Of a stretch of 5,744 bases of DNA, positions 1 through 5,744 are shown piece after piece; position 1 is the first letter of the stretch, and every line of letters begins with the position of its first letter. The translations under genes and the position numbers were made by a program. Source of the stretch: Promethearchaeota archaeon (GTDB lineage Archaea > Asgardarchaeota > Lokiarchaeia > Sigynarchaeales > SOKP01); NCBI GenBank assembly GCA_019894735.1, contig JAGXOB010000146.1:1-5744 (forward strand). Direction: 5' to 3'. The notes under the pieces are model-generated. The model did no database searches. It worked only from the letters and a program-made list of their open reading frames with translations, and was not told the origin of the DNA.

Positions 1-423
1 GGGAAAACTAGGTATGTTGGAGTAAGTAATTTCTCAGTGGAACAGTTCAAGGAAGGCTTAAGCTTTCTTAATACCGATTTAGTAACGAATCAATTACCCG
101 CAAACATCACCAAGCAAAAACATATGTCTGAGTCATTGCCATACTATCAAGAAAATGGAGTAACCTTAACGGCTTATAGCCCTCTCGGTCACAGAGGTTT
201 TTCCAATTTAAAAGGAGGGTTGAGAGATAAATTAAACAGTATAGCAAAAACACATAATGCAACAATTCAACAGATTGCTATAGCATGGCTGATAAACCAT
301 AAAAATGTTATCTCTATACCTAAAGCATTTAAAATCGAACATGTGGAAGCTAATGCGAAAGCGGCAGAAATAATCCTAAGTGAGAACGAGTTAAAACTTA
401 TTGAAAACGCAGAAAGTTCTTAA
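1..423 (+). CDS. Aldo/keto reductase, C-terminal part (5' end off window)
   Basis: Cytosolic NAD(P)H-dependent oxidoreductase of the aldo/keto reductase superfamily, which reduces carbonyl groups on a (beta/alpha)8 barrel. The frame is open from base 1, giving 140 visible residues, about half of a usual 270-330 residue protein, so the catalytic Asp/Tyr/Lys/His half lies upstream. The visible part starts with GKTRYVGVSNF (residues 1-11), the classic barrel strand signature. NQLPAN follows in the position of the family's NQ(V/I)xYxP, then LTAYSPLG, and SIPKAFKIEHVEAN near the C-terminus, which is the cofactor-phosphate loop (family IPKS...R..EN). The Lys is kept, but the usual Ser is Ala and the usual Arg is His. 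The GTG at 37 is an internal Val codon, not a start, because strong family similarity continues upstream of it. The protein ends at TAA 421-423, followed by a T-run. The substrate cannot be told. Confidence 0.93.
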   Translation, partial: GKTRYVGVSNFSVEQFKEGLSFLNTDLVTNQLPANITKQKHMSESLPYYQENGVTLTAYSPLGHRGFSNLKGGLRDKLNSIAKTHNATIQQIAIAWLINHKNVISIPKAFKIEHVEANAKAAEIILSENELKLIENAESS

Positions 424-453
424 GGTCATAAAAACAAAACTAAAAACTATCTA

Positions 454-459
454 TTTTTT
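454..459 (+). terminator. T-run terminator after aldo/keto reductase
   Basis: Six consecutive T about 30 bp after the reductase stop codon, in an A-rich stretch without a hairpin. Archaeal RNA polymerase terminates at such oligo-T tracts, so this is the likely transcript end. It would separate the reductase from the zinc-ribbon gene downstream. Confidence 0.45.
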
Positions 460-519
460 CCACTTAAACCTTGATTGCGTAATAAATAAATATTAATTTC
501 ATTTTTAGTTATCTTATCG

Positions 520-528
520 TATAAATTA
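520..528 (+). promoter_or_regulatory. Candidate TATA box for the zinc-ribbon gene
   Basis: TATAAATTA resembles an archaeal TATA element. With usual spacing, transcription would start near 545-550, leaving a leader of about 30 nt before the ATG at 579. The call is positional only; the surrounding DNA is AT-rich, so chance matches are easy. Confidence 0.4.
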
Positions 529-536
529 CTCATTAT

Positions 537-553
537 TCTCGAAAAAATCGAGA
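537..553. repeat. Perfect inverted repeat TCTCGA-A5-TCGAGA
   Basis: Two 6-bp arms (537-542 and 548-553) are exactly complementary around a 5-A spacer. The element lies about 8 bp downstream of the candidate TATA box and overlaps the predicted transcription start of the zinc-ribbon gene. It could be an operator for a dimeric repressor, or a hairpin at the 5' end of the mRNA. The symmetry is visible; the role is inference. Confidence 0.5.
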
Positions 554-578
554 CCGAATAAGCAAGAAGCAAACTATA

Positions 579-692
579 ATGAAGTGGAAATGTGATAATT
601 GCGGCGATTTTTTTGATCTACATGACATACCTGAAAAATGTCCAAAATGTGGTACCGAAGATGACACATTTAGTTTGGTGGATGATGAGTGA
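579..692 (+). CDS. Stand-alone rubredoxin-like zinc-ribbon mini-protein, 37 aa
   Basis: A complete ATG-to-TGA frame encodes 37 residues. It has two CxxC knuckles: KCDNCG (Cys5, Cys8) and KCPKCG (Cys21, Cys24), separated by an acidic stretch ending in IPEKCPKCG. This spacing and the W-x-C-x-x-C-G ... P-E-K-C-P-x-C-G pattern match the rubredoxin-like C-terminal domain of rubrerythrins, which binds one Fe or Zn through four cysteines. Here the domain stands alone, with no rubrerythrin diiron domain encoded next to it. An acidic tail follows (EDD, VDDE). No good Shine-Dalgarno sequence precedes the ATG; a TATA-like box and an inverted repeat lie upstream. The gene converges with rnpB, whose terminator begins 24 bp downstream. 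It could carry electrons or be a structural zinc protein; the sequence does not decide. Confidence 0.8.
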   Translation: MKWKCDNCGDFFDLHDIPEKCPKCGTEDDTFSLVDDE

Positions 693-715
693 ATTAAATG
701 TTTAAAAAATAAATG

Positions 716-721
716 AAAAAA
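716..721 (-). terminator. T-run terminator of rnpB
   Basis: On the minus strand, six T follow the 3' strand of helix P1 (which ends at 724) after a GCT spacer. This is the expected short oligo-T stop for an archaeal RNA gene, and it places the 3' end near 722. The same short gap also holds the 3' end of the convergent zinc-ribbon gene. Confidence 0.55.
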
Positions 722-1052
722 GCGACACCTGAGATATATACCCGCCTTTTTGTTCTATTTCCCGTTACCAAGAAATAGGTGGGGCATCAAACTATGCGGC
801 CTACCTAAAGCTCGTTCCAAATCCTCATCACTTTCATTTGGCCTTGCACCCTGGTTTTAGCTCGTTCCAACCGTTCCCGATTACAATTTCTCTGGCTTAA
901 ATCCAAGTCATTAATGTGCGTAAAAGGGCAGTGACGTTTCAGTTACTAAAATACGGTTTTCACCGTAGTAGTTATCTACTCCAAGTTTGGAAATGTGAGG
1001 CGAGGTTCCTCAGCGAATCAAGTTCACCGTCAGCCCCATATCTCATGTGTCA
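722..1052 (-). ncRNA. rnpB: RNase P RNA (type A-like), about 330 nt
   Basis: Catalytic RNA of ribonuclease P, which removes the 5' leader of pre-tRNAs together with Rpp-type proteins. Read on the minus strand, the ends pair as P1 (1038-1051 with 724-737, 13 of 14 positions matched). GGGGC (1033-1037) pairs with GCCCC (781-785) as P2, and a 7-bp P3 hairpin follows. CR-I is GAGGAACCTCGCC (999-1011). P4 forms as CC-[U]-CGCC with GGCGGG (741-746), keeping the universal bulged U (base 1003). CR-V reads ACAAAAAGGCGGGTATA, close to the consensus ACAGAA....GGCUUAU. GGGTGCAAGGCCAAAT (836-851) is almost identical to the conserved P15 region, followed by GGTAGGCCGC. A GAAA-capped hairpin lies at 953-966. 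P12 seems absent. The region is richer in GC than its flanks, as usual for a structured RNA in AT-rich DNA. The exact ends are inferred from P1. Confidence 0.92.
809..870 (-). repeat. 12-nt direct repeat inside rnpB
   Basis: TTGGAACGAGCT occurs twice on the minus strand, at 859-870 and 809-820, 50 bp apart. The first copy lies where conserved region III (GGUAAGAGC) is expected. The second follows the CCAAAT/ATTTGG hairpin in the P15 region. The identity is directly visible; whether it is functional or chance is open. Confidence 0.7.
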
Positions 1053-1069
1053 AATTTATAAAAGAAAAA

Positions 1070-1084
1070 ATAAAATAAATATGT
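1070..1084 (-). promoter_or_regulatory. Candidate TATA region of rnpB
   Basis: On the minus strand ATATTTATTTTATT lies centred about 25 bp upstream of the 5' end of P1 (1051-1053), the normal distance for an archaeal TATA box. A further AT-rich stretch (TTTTATAAATTTG) runs into the start and would suit promoter melting. The whole spacer is AT-rich, so the exact box is uncertain. Confidence 0.4.
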
Positions 1085-1114
1085 GATTGTTTTAGGTTTC
1101 GATAGTCTATTTAT

Positions 1115-1136
1115 TTATTCCCCACTTGAGGAATAA
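1115..1136 (-). terminator. Hairpin downstream of the MFS gene
   Basis: On the minus strand TTATTCC (1130-1136) and GGAATAA (1115-1121) form a perfect 7-bp stem with an 8-nt loop, 14 bp after the MFS stop codon. No T-run follows, so it is not a classical intrinsic terminator. It could protect the mRNA 3' end or mark the border before the rnpB promoter. Confidence 0.35.
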
Positions 1137-1150
1137 GTGATTATACTTAA

Positions 1151-2464
1151 TTAATTCGATTCAGCAGATTTTCTTTGTGGTTTTTCGTAAGAATATAGGT
1201 ATGAATGCCGCTTTAAGTCAAAATATAAGATTATAAAGAGCCCAATACCTAAAATAACTGCCAAATAACCTATAAGTTCATATGGGTTTAAGAAGATCAT
1301 ACCTATGCTTAATCCTCCTATTTGTATGAACCCTGTCGCTATCAACGGTGAAATAATTTGTGCGATTGACTGAACATTGGTCGTCATTCCGCTAACTACG
1401 CCTTGTTTATCATCATCCACTGATTTAGTAATATTGCTCTGTATTAAGGAGGGTAAAAACACCATACTGAATACGAAAGATGGAATGAGAACGAGAATCA
1501 TCCATAATTCCGTCATAAAAGGGAACGCTAAGAAATTTGCTATAAGGAGAATAGAAGCAATTAATAACACTCTTTTTTCTCCCACTTTCTTAAAGAGTGG
1601 TTTCATAAGAAAACCCCCATATATCAAGATTGTTACACCAGCGAGAGTCATAACAAGACCAATAATGATTTCAGTAGCTCCATACCTTTTTAAAAGAACT
1701 AAAGCCATACTCGAATTAAACATTACTGTAATAAAGAACAATAAAAAAACTTGAACAAATCTACCTACAATTTCTCTGGTAAATATCTTCCTCTTTTTTT
1801 CTGAAGATGATTCTCGATTTTTTATTCGTAGTTTTAAATCTGAGATTCGATTCTTTGGCATGCTCTCTATTAATACTCTTAATGTTAAAACCATGGCAAT
1901 TATTGACAAAATTACCGCGAATAGAGCAGGATATCTCCAATTTAATGCTCCTAATACTCCTCCGACAATAGGTCCAAAAATCATCCCTCCAGTGTGTCCA
2001 ATCATTAATTTACCCATTTGAGAAGCTCGGGTTGCAGGGGTAGTGATATCGGATATATAAGCACGTATAACAGGTATTTGTCCACCAAATACTCCGTCTA
2101 AAATTCTTGAAAAAAGAATCACGTTAACATTCGGAGAAAGAGCTAAAATTAAAAAGGAAATTCCAGTTCCAGCTTGAGAAATTAGAAGTATGGGTTTACG
2201 ACCGTATTTGTCGCTCAATTTTCCCCAAATAGGTCCAAAAATGAAAGCACTCAGAGCATTTGACGAGATTAAAATTCCCACAAATAAGTCAGGTTGACCC
2301 CAATCAGCAACAATAAAGGGAAGAAGTGGTAATACCATGCTGTAACCGAAAACATCAACAAGAATGCTTAGGATGATGGTAAACATCGCTTTTCTAGGGT
2401 CAATAGAGTAATTTTTCAGATGATCAGCATGCTCTTCTTCGTTAAGGAATTTTCTATCCGCCAT
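1151..2464 (-). CDS. Major facilitator superfamily transporter (DHA1/TetA-like), 437 aa
   Basis: Integral membrane transporter, most likely a proton-coupled drug or metabolite exporter of the 12-TM DHA1 type. After a hydrophilic 25-residue N-terminus, TM1 contains VDVFGYSMVLPLLP (about 36-49). Motif A, GKLSDKYGRKP, is at 81-91 in the TM2-TM3 loop. Motif B lies around Arg120 (SRILDGVFGG), and the antiporter motif C GHTGGMIFGPIVGG is at 156-169 in TM5. A basic cytoplasmic loop (about 200-232) separates the two six-helix halves, with further helices from about 233 to 416 and a charged tail. The length is normal. ATG at 2464 is the first possible start because an in-frame TAG lies 9 bp upstream; AGGA seven bases before the ATG is a weak ribosome-binding site. 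It follows hppA by 144 bp on the same strand and has its own promoter-like region. The substrate is not predictable; a sugar or siderophore transporter cannot be excluded. Confidence 0.93.
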   Translation of the reverse strand: MADRKFLNEEEHADHLKNYSIDPRKAMFTIILSILVDVFGYSMVLPLLPFIVADWGQPDLFVGILISSNALSAFIFGPIWGKLSDKYGRKPILLISQAGTGISFLILALSPNVNVILFSRILDGVFGGQIPVIRAYISDITTPATRASQMGKLMIGHTGGMIFGPIVGGVLGALNWRYPALFAVILSIIAMVLTLRVLIESMPKNRISDLKLRIKNRESSSEKKRKIFTREIVGRFVQVFLLFFITVMFNSSMALVLLKRYGATEIIIGLVMTLAGVTILIYGGFLMKPLFKKVGEKRVLLIASILLIANFLAFPFMTELWMILVLIPSFVFSMVFLPSLIQSNITKSVDDDKQGVVSGMTTNVQSIAQIISPLIATGFIQIGGLSIGMIFLNPYELIGYLAVILGIGLFIILYFDLKRHSYLYSYEKPQRKSAESN

Positions 2465-2514
2465 AATTGAGTCCTAATTCATGAATTATTGGTTAAATGA
2501 TAGACTAAATACTC

Positions 2515-2524
2515 AATTTTAAAT
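2515..2524 (-). promoter_or_regulatory. Candidate TATA box of the MFS gene
   Basis: On the minus strand ATTTAAAATT lies about 55 bp before the ATG. A start about 25 bp downstream would give a leader near 28 nt containing the weak AGGA site. The call rests on position and composition only. Confidence 0.3.
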
Positions 2525-2571
2525 AATGTTTTTCGATTTTAATGTCAATAGTTATCTCAAAGAACGCTTTC

Positions 2572-2590
2572 AAAAGAAAAAAAGAAAAAA
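2572..2590 (-). terminator. Double T-run terminator of hppA
   Basis: On the minus strand, 18 bp after the hppA stop, the sequence reads T6-C-T7-C-T4. This is a strong archaeal-style oligo-T terminator without a hairpin. It argues that hppA and the downstream MFS gene are separate transcripts. Confidence 0.65.
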
Positions 2591-2608
2591 GTTAATGTTA
2601 TTTTTAGA

Positions 2609-4735
2609 TTATGGGAATATTATTAAACCTTGCCCTAGAGAATTATTAAATAGTAATATTAAGCCCATAAAAATTGATGCTGTTAAGCTCATTACTACTA
2701 ACAATGTATTGATGCTTGGACCTGCAGTATCCTTGAAAGGATCTCCCACCGTATCACCCGTAATTGATGCTTTATGTGCATCAGTCCCCTTACCCCCTAA
2801 GTTGCCATCCTCGATCCACTTCTTAGCATTGTCCCATGATCCCCCACTGTTGCTCATAAACACTGCAAATACGAATCCCGATAAGATGGCTCCTGCTAGA
2901 AATGCCCCTAAGGAAGCTACGCCAAATAAGATACCAACACCAATAGGAACGGTTATTGAAATAATACTTGGTAAGATTAATTCTCGTAGAGAGCCTTTTG
3001 TTGCTATAGCAATTGTCCTCTTGAAATCAGCGGGTTCTTCACCAGTAAGAATTTTTGGGTTTTCTTCAAATTGTCTTCGTATCTCATCAACCATTTTTGC
3101 AGCATTCCTTTGAACTGCTAGAACCAATAGTGCTGAAAAAAGAGCAGGCACAACCACACCAATGAAAGCTCCAATAAGTACTTCTATTTTTAATAAATTT
3201 ATTACTATACCAGTCCCTAATTTTTCAGCAACTTCTTGTGCAAAGGAGAATAATAAAGCAAAAACAGTCAAATTGGCGGCTCCAATTGCGAATCCTTTGG
3301 TGATAGCTTTAGCTGTATTTCCAGCGGAATCTAAATGATCTGCAGTTCGGATCACATCGTCTCCCAATTCGCCTTGTTCGGCGATAGCACGAGAATTATC
3401 AACGATGGGACCAAATGCATCATTAGATACGATTGTCCCAACAATTGCTAACATTCCTACTGCTGCCATTGCAACTCCAAACACTCCAGCAAGAAGATAG
3501 GAAACTGCCATTGCTACGATAATTCCAAGAGTTGGAGGAACTACACTGAGGAGTCCATAGGAAAAACCACTTAAAATAACTACAGCGTGGCCTTCTTTTG
3601 CTGAATTTGCAATGTTTCTAGTAGGTGCCTTATCGTCACGGGTAAAGTAATCGCTTGTAAAACCCATAACAATACCAGATGCAAGTCCGATTAAAACAGC
3701 AAAATATATCCTCCATAATAATAGAGATCCTTCAGCATTTAAATCAAGGGTCAGAATCCACGTAAGTATAGCGGCAATTCCGGCAAAAATTAGTGTTGCA
3801 TAATAGGTTCCATTATTCAGAGCTTTTCCGGGATCTTTTGCTTTTCTATATTTGATGATAAAAATCCCAATGAGAGAAGCAATTAACCCAACTCCGCATA
3901 AAACAACCGGGGTAACTACAAGAGTAGCTCGTAATATAGGATCTAATGTAATATCTATGTTAGTAATTAATCCTATTGAGGCTGCGATCATCATTGCGGC
4001 TACGATGGATGCTACATATGAATCAAATAAGTCAGAACCCATCCCAGCGATATCACCAACGTTATCTCCAACATTATCAGCAATAGTAGCAGGATTTCTC
4101 GGATCGTCTTCGGGTAAATCATATTCTGCTTTTCCTACGAGATCAGCTCCCACATCTGCAGTTTTGGTAAAAATACCACCCCCACATTTCATAAATAGTG
4201 CGATGCTGCTTGCTCCAAAACTAAACCCAAGAATGATTAACGGTGTTCCAAATATAAAATATAATATTGAAACTCCGATGAGGGCAACACCTACAACAGC
4301 CAATCCCATTACGGCTCCGCCAAAAAATGCGATATTGAACCCTTCTTTCGTGCCCACTGTACAAGCCTGGGCAGCTCGAGTATTGGCTTTCACACCAACG
4401 TATAAGCCTAGATATCCAGCTAGCATTGATCCCACGGACCCGATAAGATAACCAAGGGCTTGTTCCCAATTAAACCATACAGCATATCGGTCGCTAGGTG
4501 CTAACGGAGATGGTAATAAGAAGAGTATCACGAAAAATAGTGCTCCAACAAAAAGACCTAAAACCATATATTGTACCTTGATATATGCTTTTGCACCATC
4601 TTCTATATATCCGGCAACCGTAACCATTTTTTCATTTCCAGGATCCTCTTTCATGACTAAATGTCTAAAATACATCGCCATTCCAATGGAAATAATTCCG
4701 GCGATTAAAGATACTAATAAAAACGCTACTGCCAT
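2609..4735 (-). CDS. hppA: Membrane-bound proton-translocating pyrophosphatase, 708 aa
   Basis: Integral membrane enzyme (about 16 helices, homodimer) that hydrolyses pyrophosphate to phosphate and pumps protons outwards, recovering energy from biosynthetic PPi. The full-length 708 residues fit the family (660-770). Key Mg-PPi-binding motifs are all present: DVGADLVGK (194-202), DNVGDNVGD (220-228) followed by AGMGSDLF, NDAFGPIVDN (438-447), NSGGSWDNAKKWIE (629-642) and GDTVGDPFKDTAGPS (660-674). The subtype motif reads GNTAKAIT (472-479). Lys476 and Thr479 fall at the positions that distinguish K+-independent from K+-dependent enzymes (Ala/Gly there), so this should be a K+-independent proton pump. 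The ion-gate helix reads LFDSYVAS, with Asp238 where many prokaryotic members have Glu. The ATG at 4735 precedes a hydrophobic first helix; no Shine-Dalgarno is seen, so a leaderless or short-leader mRNA is likely. Na+ transport is less likely but not excluded. Confidence 0.97.
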   Translation of the reverse strand: MAVAFLLVSLIAGIISIGMAMYFRHLVMKEDPGNEKMVTVAGYIEDGAKAYIKVQYMVLGLFVGALFFVILFLLPSPLAPSDRYAVWFNWEQALGYLIGSVGSMLAGYLGLYVGVKANTRAAQACTVGTKEGFNIAFFGGAVMGLAVVGVALIGVSILYFIFGTPLIILGFSFGASSIALFMKCGGGIFTKTADVGADLVGKAEYDLPEDDPRNPATIADNVGDNVGDIAGMGSDLFDSYVASIVAAMMIAASIGLITNIDITLDPILRATLVVTPVVLCGVGLIASLIGIFIIKYRKAKDPGKALNNGTYYATLIFAGIAAILTWILTLDLNAEGSLLLWRIYFAVLIGLASGIVMGFTSDYFTRDDKAPTRNIANSAKEGHAVVILSGFSYGLLSVVPPTLGIIVAMAVSYLLAGVFGVAMAAVGMLAIVGTIVSNDAFGPIVDNSRAIAEQGELGDDVIRTADHLDSAGNTAKAITKGFAIGAANLTVFALLFSFAQEVAEKLGTGIVINLLKIEVLIGAFIGVVVPALFSALLVLAVQRNAAKMVDEIRRQFEENPKILTGEEPADFKRTIAIATKGSLRELILPSIISITVPIGVGILFGVASLGAFLAGAILSGFVFAVFMSNSGGSWDNAKKWIEDGNLGGKGTDAHKASITGDTVGDPFKDTAGPSINTLLVVMSLTASIFMGLILLFNNSLGQGLIIFP

Positions 4736-4800
4736 ATTTTATTCACATTAAAGTAATTTTTTTGTTTAAATTTTATTTATATTAAAAAATATATAAATAT
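4736..4800 (-). promoter_or_regulatory. AT-rich promoter region of hppA
   Basis: On the minus strand this stretch contains several TATA-like candidates: AATATAAATAAAAT near 4770-4783 and TTTAAA at 4765-4770. The second, about 30 bp before the ATG, would suit a leaderless transcript; the first would give a leader of about 15 nt. The sequence does not choose between them. The remaining spacer to 4925 shows no gene or RNA that I can recognise. Confidence 0.3.
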
Positions 4801-4925
4801 GTATTAGCCGAAACGCTATAAATATTTTTAATTTTACTCTTCTAACTAATTAATTATTCATCTTTTTGAAACAATAGGAAGAGTTAATAACAAAAATAGG
4901 ATATTTTTTTTCATGTTTATATTTA

Positions 4926-5744
4926 TTAATTACTTTGAATACGACCAGAGCCTTGATTAGCGCCGATAAAATTGTGAGTATCTATATCAAAATCGTATTG
5001 AATAAACATATTTCTACGGCGCATCATTGTTTCTAAAAAGAAGAATTTGATTGAGAAAGTCCTTTCTTTCCTATCAAAGATCGGGAGTGAGGTCCATTTA
5101 GAGAAATAATTATGACTATTGTTCAATTCCTTTGCCTTTTCGAAAAAATATTTTTCTTGAGCACTTAAAGTAGCCCTAGTTTTTATTATATCTGTTTTTT
5201 TTGAAAAATGAGATTTTTTTTCGATACTTGATACTATATCGTCTCCAATAATCTCGTGATTGTAAATCCTGAAATAGAAAGGTAATATTCCGGGAAAGTA
5301 CTTTTGGTTATTATCAAGAGTTCTAGAAGTAAAAATCTTGGAGGTTATTCGATAGAAGTAATAGAATATAAAAAAAGAAGTATAAATGTTGATATATAAG
5401 TGAATAAAGAATATTTCTGCGAATAACCTAATAAAAAATGCCGGTAGAATAAGGAGGATTATCGAATTCACAAAAGTAAAAAAGCTACCCGCCTTTTCTA
5501 CGTAAAAGCTATGCTCTTTTTTGGAGAGTGGGTATAAATAAGGGATTTTCGTAGTAGTAAGTAGATCCATTGACACGTGTAAACCGTAGAATATTATACC
5601 TATAATCCATACTAAGAAAAATGGCTGGTGCGTAAAGGGTGAAGATATTAAACTTATGATGAATGAGATTATTATGCCAATAATATAGGAATGAGAACCT
5701 CCGCGATGGTCAAGATATTTCGATTTTATTATTCTTTTCAAAGG
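4926..5744 (-). CDS. YdjM/DUF457-type membrane 'metal-dependent hydrolase', 5' end off window
   Basis: Multi-pass membrane protein of the YdjM (LexA-regulated, putative inner-membrane metal-dependent hydrolase) type; the substrate is unknown for the family. The frame is open to the window edge (273 codons including stop). The TTG at 5741 is probably internal, because the family's N-terminal segment with its own His and Asp motifs should precede what is visible. Numbering from that TTG codon, the conserved DHRGGSHS (11-18) starts just before the first visible helix. GLHVSMDLLTT (53-63) follows, with His55 and Asp59 as likely metal ligands, then YLYPLSKKEHSF (69-79), all in family order. Helices lie at about 19-35, 41-58, 87-108 and 110-130. 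After that comes a hydrophilic, Lys/Phe-rich tail of about 135 residues, longer than usual and unrecognised. It lies 190 bp upstream of hppA on the same strand, with only a T5 run (4892-4896) as a weak terminator. Confidence 0.8.
   Translation of the reverse strand, partial: PLKRIIKSKYLDHRGGSHSYIIGIIISFIISLISSPFTHQPFFLVWIIGIIFYGLHVSMDLLTTTKIPYLYPLSKKEHSFYVEKAGSFFTFVNSIILLILPAFFIRLFAEIFFIHLYINIYTSFFIFYYFYRITSKIFTSRTLDNNQKYFPGILPFYFRIYNHEIIGDDIVSSIEKKSHFSKKTDIIKTRATLSAQEKYFFEKAKELNNSHNYFSKWTSLPIFDRKERTFSIKFFFLETMMRRRNMFIQYDFDIDTHNFIGANQGSGRIQSN

Noticed and set aside
37..39. GTG as the start of the reductase gene
   Set aside because: The conserved GVSNF signature continues in frame upstream to base 1, so the gene begins outside the window.
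722..1052. SRP RNA or tmRNA as the identity of the structured RNA
   Set aside because: There is no SRP helix 8 (GGAAGGAGCAGC-like) motif and no tRNA-like end. The P1/P4 layout and GCAAGGCCAAAU fit RNase P RNA specifically.
1377..1754. Plus-strand open frame of 125 codons
   Set aside because: It lies wholly opposite the MFS gene, and its translation has no recognisable motif; it is an antisense shadow.
2526..3113. Plus-strand open frame of 195 codons overlapping the end of hppA
   Set aside because: Most of it is antisense to the conserved C-terminal part of hppA. Its N-terminal stretch reads through the hppA terminator T-runs as Lys-rich sequence.
3852..4451. Plus-strand open frame of 199 codons
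   Set aside because: It is antisense to the most conserved catalytic region of hppA and is low in complexity (Pro/Thr/Ala-rich), as expected of a shadow.
4221..4469. Minus-strand frame of 82 codons inside hppA
   Set aside because: It is out of frame with a gene whose motifs are all intact; there is no start signal or family similarity.
4736..4925. Possible small RNA in the hppA upstream spacer
   Set aside because: Apart from one slightly GC-richer patch (4805-4817) I see no C/D or H/ACA boxes, tRNA-like fold or convincing stem.

Overview
The window looks like a piece of an AT-rich archaeal chromosome. The archaeal assignment rests on four things: an RNase P RNA whose conserved core and layout resemble archaeal/bacterial type A; short T-runs without hairpins at gene ends; AT-rich TATA-like boxes about 25-30 bp upstream of genes, with little Shine-Dalgarno signal; and a stand-alone rubredoxin-like zinc ribbon. 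The lineage cannot be fixed from this sequence. A mesophilic, low-GC archaeon (for example an Asgard-type lineage) is only a guess.

Layout: the plus strand carries the 3' end of an aldo/keto reductase gene (1-423) and a tiny zinc-ribbon gene (579-692). Everything else is on the minus strand. In transcription order from the right edge these are: the 3' part of a membrane-bound YdjM/DUF457-type 'metal-dependent hydrolase' gene (4926 to beyond 5744), a complete membrane-bound proton-pumping pyrophosphatase gene hppA (2609-4735), a complete 12-TM major facilitator transporter gene (1151-2464), and the RNase P RNA gene rnpB (about 722-1052). The two transcription directions converge at about 693-721. 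The gap 693-1150 contains no protein gene; most of it is rnpB.

The genes do not form an obvious single pathway. HppA uses pyrophosphate hydrolysis to export protons, and the MFS protein is of a proton-coupled antiporter type, so the two could share the proton gradient. Spacings of 99-190 bp with T-runs and AT-rich promoter-like stretches suggest separate transcription units. The reductase and the zinc ribbon are plausible redox proteins but have separate signals.

The most informative discovery is the rnpB gene. It shows a 14-position P1, P2, P3, a P4 with its bulged U, and the GCAAGGCCAAAU core, and it appears to lack P12. No clearly new defence, mobile or CRISPR-like system is visible.
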